From Casimicrobiaceae bacterium (lineage in GTDB: Bacteria > Pseudomonadota > Gammaproteobacteria > Burkholderiales > Casimicrobiaceae), in NCBI GenBank assembly GCA_955652025.1, contig CATPAO010000164.1:1-9269 (forward strand): DNA of 9,269 nt, given 5' to 3'. The number at the start of each line of letters is the position of its first letter. Positions within the stretch are counted from its first letter, which is position 1. A program made the position numbers and the translations under genes. The notes beneath the pieces are model-generated. The model searched no databases, was not told the DNA's origin, and worked only from the letters and a program-made list of their open reading frames with translations. This document shows, in pieces, positions 6,072 to 9,269 of the stretch.

Positions 6072-6075
<4 letters not shown>
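5911..6075 (+). CDS. Repeat-derived 54-codon mini-ORF linking the permease gene and bolA
   Basis: The ATG directly abuts the permease stop (TAGATG), and the TGA overlaps the bolA start (ATGA at 6072-6075). Apart from the initial Met and final Gly, the peptide is two 26-residue repeats, KRPPRSLPSLPPEGEQ... and KRPPRSLRSLPPEGEQ..., each ending SLGAALQEA. The repeat unit is 78 bp, exactly 26 codons, so both copies stay in frame. Of four base differences between the copies, two are synonymous (CCC/CCT, GAA/GAG) and two fall in one codon (Pro to Arg). No domain is recognised and no strong Shine-Dalgarno precedes the ATG, so reinitiation after the permease would be needed. A real product is uncertain; coupling is the likelier role. 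Confidence 0.35.
5914..5991 (+). repeat. 78-bp tandem repeat, copy 1
   Basis: The unit runs from AAACGACCCCCACGCT to TGCAGGAGGCC. It contains CCCCC-CGA-GGGGG (5-bp hairpin) in the middle and a perfect 7-bp inverted repeat, GGCCTCC (5961-5967) with GGAGGCC (5985-5991). Copy 2 follows with no spacer and matches at 74 of 78 bases. The 5' half belongs to the intergenic repeat family that also occurs, inverted, before the permease gene. Confidence 0.9.
5992..6069 (+). repeat. 78-bp tandem repeat, copy 2
   Basis: It differs from copy 1 at four bases. In the central hairpin the change from C to T leaves a T-G (U-G) pair, so the stem CCTCC-CGA-GGGGG is kept. The 3' end carries AGGAGG (6062-6067), a perfect Shine-Dalgarno 4 bases before the bolA ATG. 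The same AGGAGG exists in copy 1 at 5984-5989 without a start codon after it. Confidence 0.9.
6039..6069 (+). promoter_or_regulatory. Hairpin enclosing the bolA Shine-Dalgarno
   Basis: GGCCTCC (6039-6045) pairs perfectly with GGAGGCC (6063-6069) across a 17-base loop. The AGGAGG ribosome site of bolA lies in the right arm, so free mRNA would hide it. Ribosomes translating the 54-codon mini-ORF would open the stem. Structure read by eye; no folding energy computed. Confidence 0.45.
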
Positions 6076-7560
<1,485 letters not shown>

Positions 7561-7567
7561 TGACCCC

Positions 7568-8401
7568 ATGTCCGCGCCGCCCGACGATCTCGACCGTTCA
7601 CCGTTGGGTCATGCGACCGGATACCCCGACGCCTACGATCCGGCACAACTGTTCATCGTCCCGCGCGCGCCGCAGCGCGCAGCGTTGGGGCTGAGCGGCG
7701 CATTGCCGTTTTCCGGGCGCGATGTCTGGACCGCGTACGAGTTAACCTGGCTCGACCCGCGCGGTAGGCCGGCGATCGCCATCGCGACGATCGAAGTGCC
7801 GGCGGAATCGCCATCGATCATCGAATCGAAATCGATGAAGCTGTACCTGGGCTCGTTCGCGCAATCGTCGTACGCGTCGCCGGAGATCGTCGCAACGACG
7901 ATCTCGCGCGATCTCGCAGAGGCGGTCGGTGCGCCGGTGCACCTGTCGTTGCGCGACTCCACGCGCTTTGCCGCCGAGCGGTTCGCCGAGTTGGAAGGGG
8001 AGAGCCTCGACGGGTTGGCCGTCGATTGCTCGGCGTACGAGGTCGATACGACATCACTCGTCGCGGGCGACGACCGCGTCGAGGAGGCGCTGACGACTAA
8101 CCTGTTCCGTTCGGTGTGCCCGATCACGGGCCAACCGGACATCGCATCGGTGCGCATCGCCTACCACGGTCCGCGCATCGATCGCGCCGGCCTGTTGCGC
8201 TATTTCGTCTCGTACCGGTGCCATCCCGGGTTTCACGAGCATTGTGTCGAGCGCATGTTCGTCGACATCGCCGCGCGTTGTCGTACCGAGCGGCTGACCG
8301 TCCACGCACGCTTCACCCGCCGCGGCGGCATCGACATCAATCCGTTTCGTACCGACGCGAAGGTGCCGCCGCCGCCCAACCTCCGCACGGCGCGGCAGTG
8401 A
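7568..8401 (+). CDS. queF: QueF, NADPH-dependent 7-cyano-7-deazaguanine (preQ0) reductase
   Basis: Reduces preQ0 to preQ1 in queuosine tRNA-modification synthesis, using NADPH. At 277 residues it is the long, two-module (YqcD-like, E. coli type) form with tandem T-fold halves; the short form is about 150-165 residues. The QueF motif ESKSMKLYLGSF is at 86-97, and the catalytic part is at 181-191: RSVCPITGQPD with the nucleophile C184 and acid D191. FHEHCVE (222-228) and the C-terminal RRGGIDINPFRTD (251-263) are also typical. The ATG is 7 bases after the murA stop, with no clear Shine-Dalgarno, so it probably depends on read-through from murA. No other queuosine gene is in the window, and queF between murA and hisG is not the order I know for related bacteria. 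Confidence 0.95.
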   Translation: MSAPPDDLDRSPLGHATGYPDAYDPAQLFIVPRAPQRAALGLSGALPFSGRDVWTAYELTWLDPRGRPAIAIATIEVPAESPSIIESKSMKLYLGSFAQSSYASPEIVATTISRDLAEAVGAPVHLSLRDSTRFAAERFAELEGESLDGLAVDCSAYEVDTTSLVAGDDRVEEALTTNLFRSVCPITGQPDIASVRIAYHGPRIDRAGLLRYFVSYRCHPGFHEHCVERMFVDIAARCRTERLTVHARFTRRGGIDINPFRTDAKVPPPPNLRTARQ

Positions 8402-8419
8402 GGGTTATCCGGAAGGGAT

Positions 8420-8453
8420 CGGAGCGGCGCGTCCGGTAGAATGACCGGCTCCG
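8420..8453 (+). promoter_or_regulatory. Nested inverted repeats with a -10-like box upstream of hisG
   Basis: In the 73-bp gap between queF and hisG, CGGAGC (8420-8425) mirrors GCTCCG (8448-8453). Inside, CCGGT (8433-8437) mirrors ACCGG (8444-8448). A TAGAAT -10-like hexamer (8437-8442) lies at the centre, 32 bases before the hisG start. No acceptable -35 box is visible at 16-18 bp, so a promoter is only possible. The dyads could be an operator or an mRNA fold; there is no His-rich leader peptide. Confidence 0.3.
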
Positions 8454-8474
8454 CGTGTTCGCGCCGGAACGCCC

Positions 8475-9194
8475 GTGACTGCCCTGACCATCGCCCTGTC
8501 CAAGGGTCGCAATCTCGACGAGACGCTGCCGCTTTTTGCCGCGGCCGGCCTGGTCGCGGACGAAGATCCCGCGACGTCGCGCAAGCTCATCTTCAAGACG
8601 AACCGGCCGGACGTGTCGCTCGTCCTGCTCCGCGCGACCGACGTTCCGACGTACGTGCAATACGGTGCGGCGGATGTGGGCGTCGTCGGCAAGGACGTGC
8701 TGCTGGAACATGGCGGCGACGGCCTTTATCAACCGCTCGATCTCGGCATCGGGCGCTGTCGCCTCGTCGTCGCGACGCGGCGCGGCTATGACTGGTCGGC
8801 GACGGTGCAGCGCGGTGCACGGATCCGCGTCGCGACGAAATACGTCCGCGTCGCGCGCGAGCATTTCGCGGCGAAGGCGATGCACGTCGATCTGATCAAG
8901 CTGTACGGCTCGATGGAGCTGGCGCCGCTGTCGGGCCTCGCCGATGCGATCGTCGACCTCGTATCGACCGGCAACACGCTGAAAGCGAACGACCTCGTCG
9001 TCGTCGAGGACATCATGCCGATCAGCGCGCGCCTCATCGTCAATCCTGGCGCGCTCAAGCTGAAACGCGTCGCGGTGAAGCCGCTCATCGACGCGCTCGC
9101 CGCCGCGGCGGCGGCGGCCATTAGCCGGAAGCAACGATGCCGTGCTTCTCCGCTGCCCAGGCCGTCACGTTCTCCGGCAGCGGGAGGACTGTGA
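8475..9194 (+). CDS. hisG: HisG, ATP phosphoribosyltransferase (short form)
   Basis: First enzyme of histidine synthesis: joins ATP and PRPP to give phosphoribosyl-ATP. The short form lacks the C-terminal regulatory domain and normally needs HisZ as partner, which is not in the window. Motifs: LTIALSKGR (4-12), [22 protein letters not shown] (53-74), [16 protein letters not shown] (85-100), [30 protein letters not shown] (137-152), and the PRPP-binding [12 protein letters not shown] (161-172). The start is GTG 8475, giving the usual [11 protein letters not shown] opening; the Shine-Dalgarno is poor. The family core ends near residue 215 in an Ala-rich run coded by a GCG/GCC repeat. Residues 216-239 (basic, Ser/Pro-rich) look unlike HisG and lie opposite the end of the converging gene. 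A single inserted base in the GC repeat would bring TAG 9122-9124 into frame, so the extension may be a real run-on or a base-call error. Confidence 0.93.
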   Translation: MTALTIALSKGRNLDETLPLFAAAGLVADEDPATSRKLIFKTNRPDVSLVLLRATDVPTYVQYGAADVGVVGKDVLLEHGGDGLYQPLDLGIGRCRLVVATRRGYDWSATVQRGARIRVATKYVRVAREHFAAKAMHVDLIKLYGSMELAPLSGLADAIVDLVSTGNTLKANDLVVVEDIMPISARLIVNPGALKLKRVAVKPLIDALAAAAAAAISRKQRCRASPLPRPSRSPAAGGL

Positions 9195-9269
9195 GGAGTT
9201 CCTGCCAGGACACCGCGCGAAAGTGGAATCGGTCGTTGGCAGGCAGGGTTGCTGTGAGAGCTGCTGCCC
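9121..9269 (-). CDS. 3' end of an unrecognised minus-strand gene
   Basis: The frame enters from the right edge on the minus strand and runs 48 codons to TAA (complement of 9121-9123). The visible part reads as a plausible folded protein end: a strand-like [15 protein letters not shown], then a helix-like [20 protein letters not shown] do not recognise the family. By eye about 73% of its codons end in G or C, somewhat below about 82% in the first 40 codons of hisG, a weak hint of different origin. It converges on hisG and would overlap its extended 3' end by 74 bp. A short open frame in GC-rich DNA can occur by chance, but the coincidence with the abnormal HisG tail supports a real gene. Confidence 0.45.
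   Translation of the reverse strand, partial: AAALTATLPANDRFHFRAVSWQELLTVLPLPENVTAWAAEKHGIVASG

Overview
The window is a dense, high-GC, almost entirely plus-strand gene cluster from a betaproteobacterium. This placement is inferred from three things. The gene order is mla - ABC exporter - bolA - murA - hisG. mlaA lies inside the mla operon rather than elsewhere as in E. coli. Repeats of the GACCCCCACGCT...GAGGGGG type, common in Burkholderiales and relatives, are present. No genus can be named from the sequence.

Layout. At 2-178 is the tail of a KefB-like cation:proton antiporter (C-terminal TrkA-C domain). A 94-bp gap follows with a good sigma70-type promoter whose -35 box is overlapped by a perfect 17-bp dyad. 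Then comes a six-gene retrograde/intermembrane phospholipid transport operon, mlaF-mlaE-mlaD-mlaA-mlaC-mlaB (273-4010), in which every junction overlaps (11 bp for F/E, 4-bp ATGA for the rest). After a 93-bp gap, a YadG/YadH-type ABC-2 exporter (4104-5910) leads into a BolA/IbaG protein (6072-6314), murA (6307-7560), queF (7568-8401) and hisG (8475-9194). At the right edge the 3' end of a minus-strand gene of unknown function (9121-9269) runs tail-to-tail into hisG.

How the genes work together. Most of the cluster serves the cell envelope: MlaFEDB is the inner-membrane ABC complex, MlaC the periplasmic lipid shuttle, MlaA the outer-membrane lipoprotein, and MurA commits UDP-GlcNAc to peptidoglycan. 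The YadGH exporter has no known substrate. BolA/IbaG usually works with monothiol glutaredoxins. QueF (queuosine) and HisG (histidine) are metabolic genes at the 3' end.

The most unusual structure is in the exporter-bolA segment. Both gene junctions there are filled by copies of one repeat family: one inverted copy before the permease gene, and two direct 78-bp copies in tandem after it. In each case the repeat forms a mini-ORF (29 and 54 codons) that joins its neighbours by ATGA or abutting stop/start codons. The repeats also supply the Shine-Dalgarno sequences of the downstream genes inside GC-rich hairpins. These look like repeats that have become translational couplers. The second notable point is at the right edge, where queF sits between murA and hisG and the expected hisD is replaced by a converging gene.
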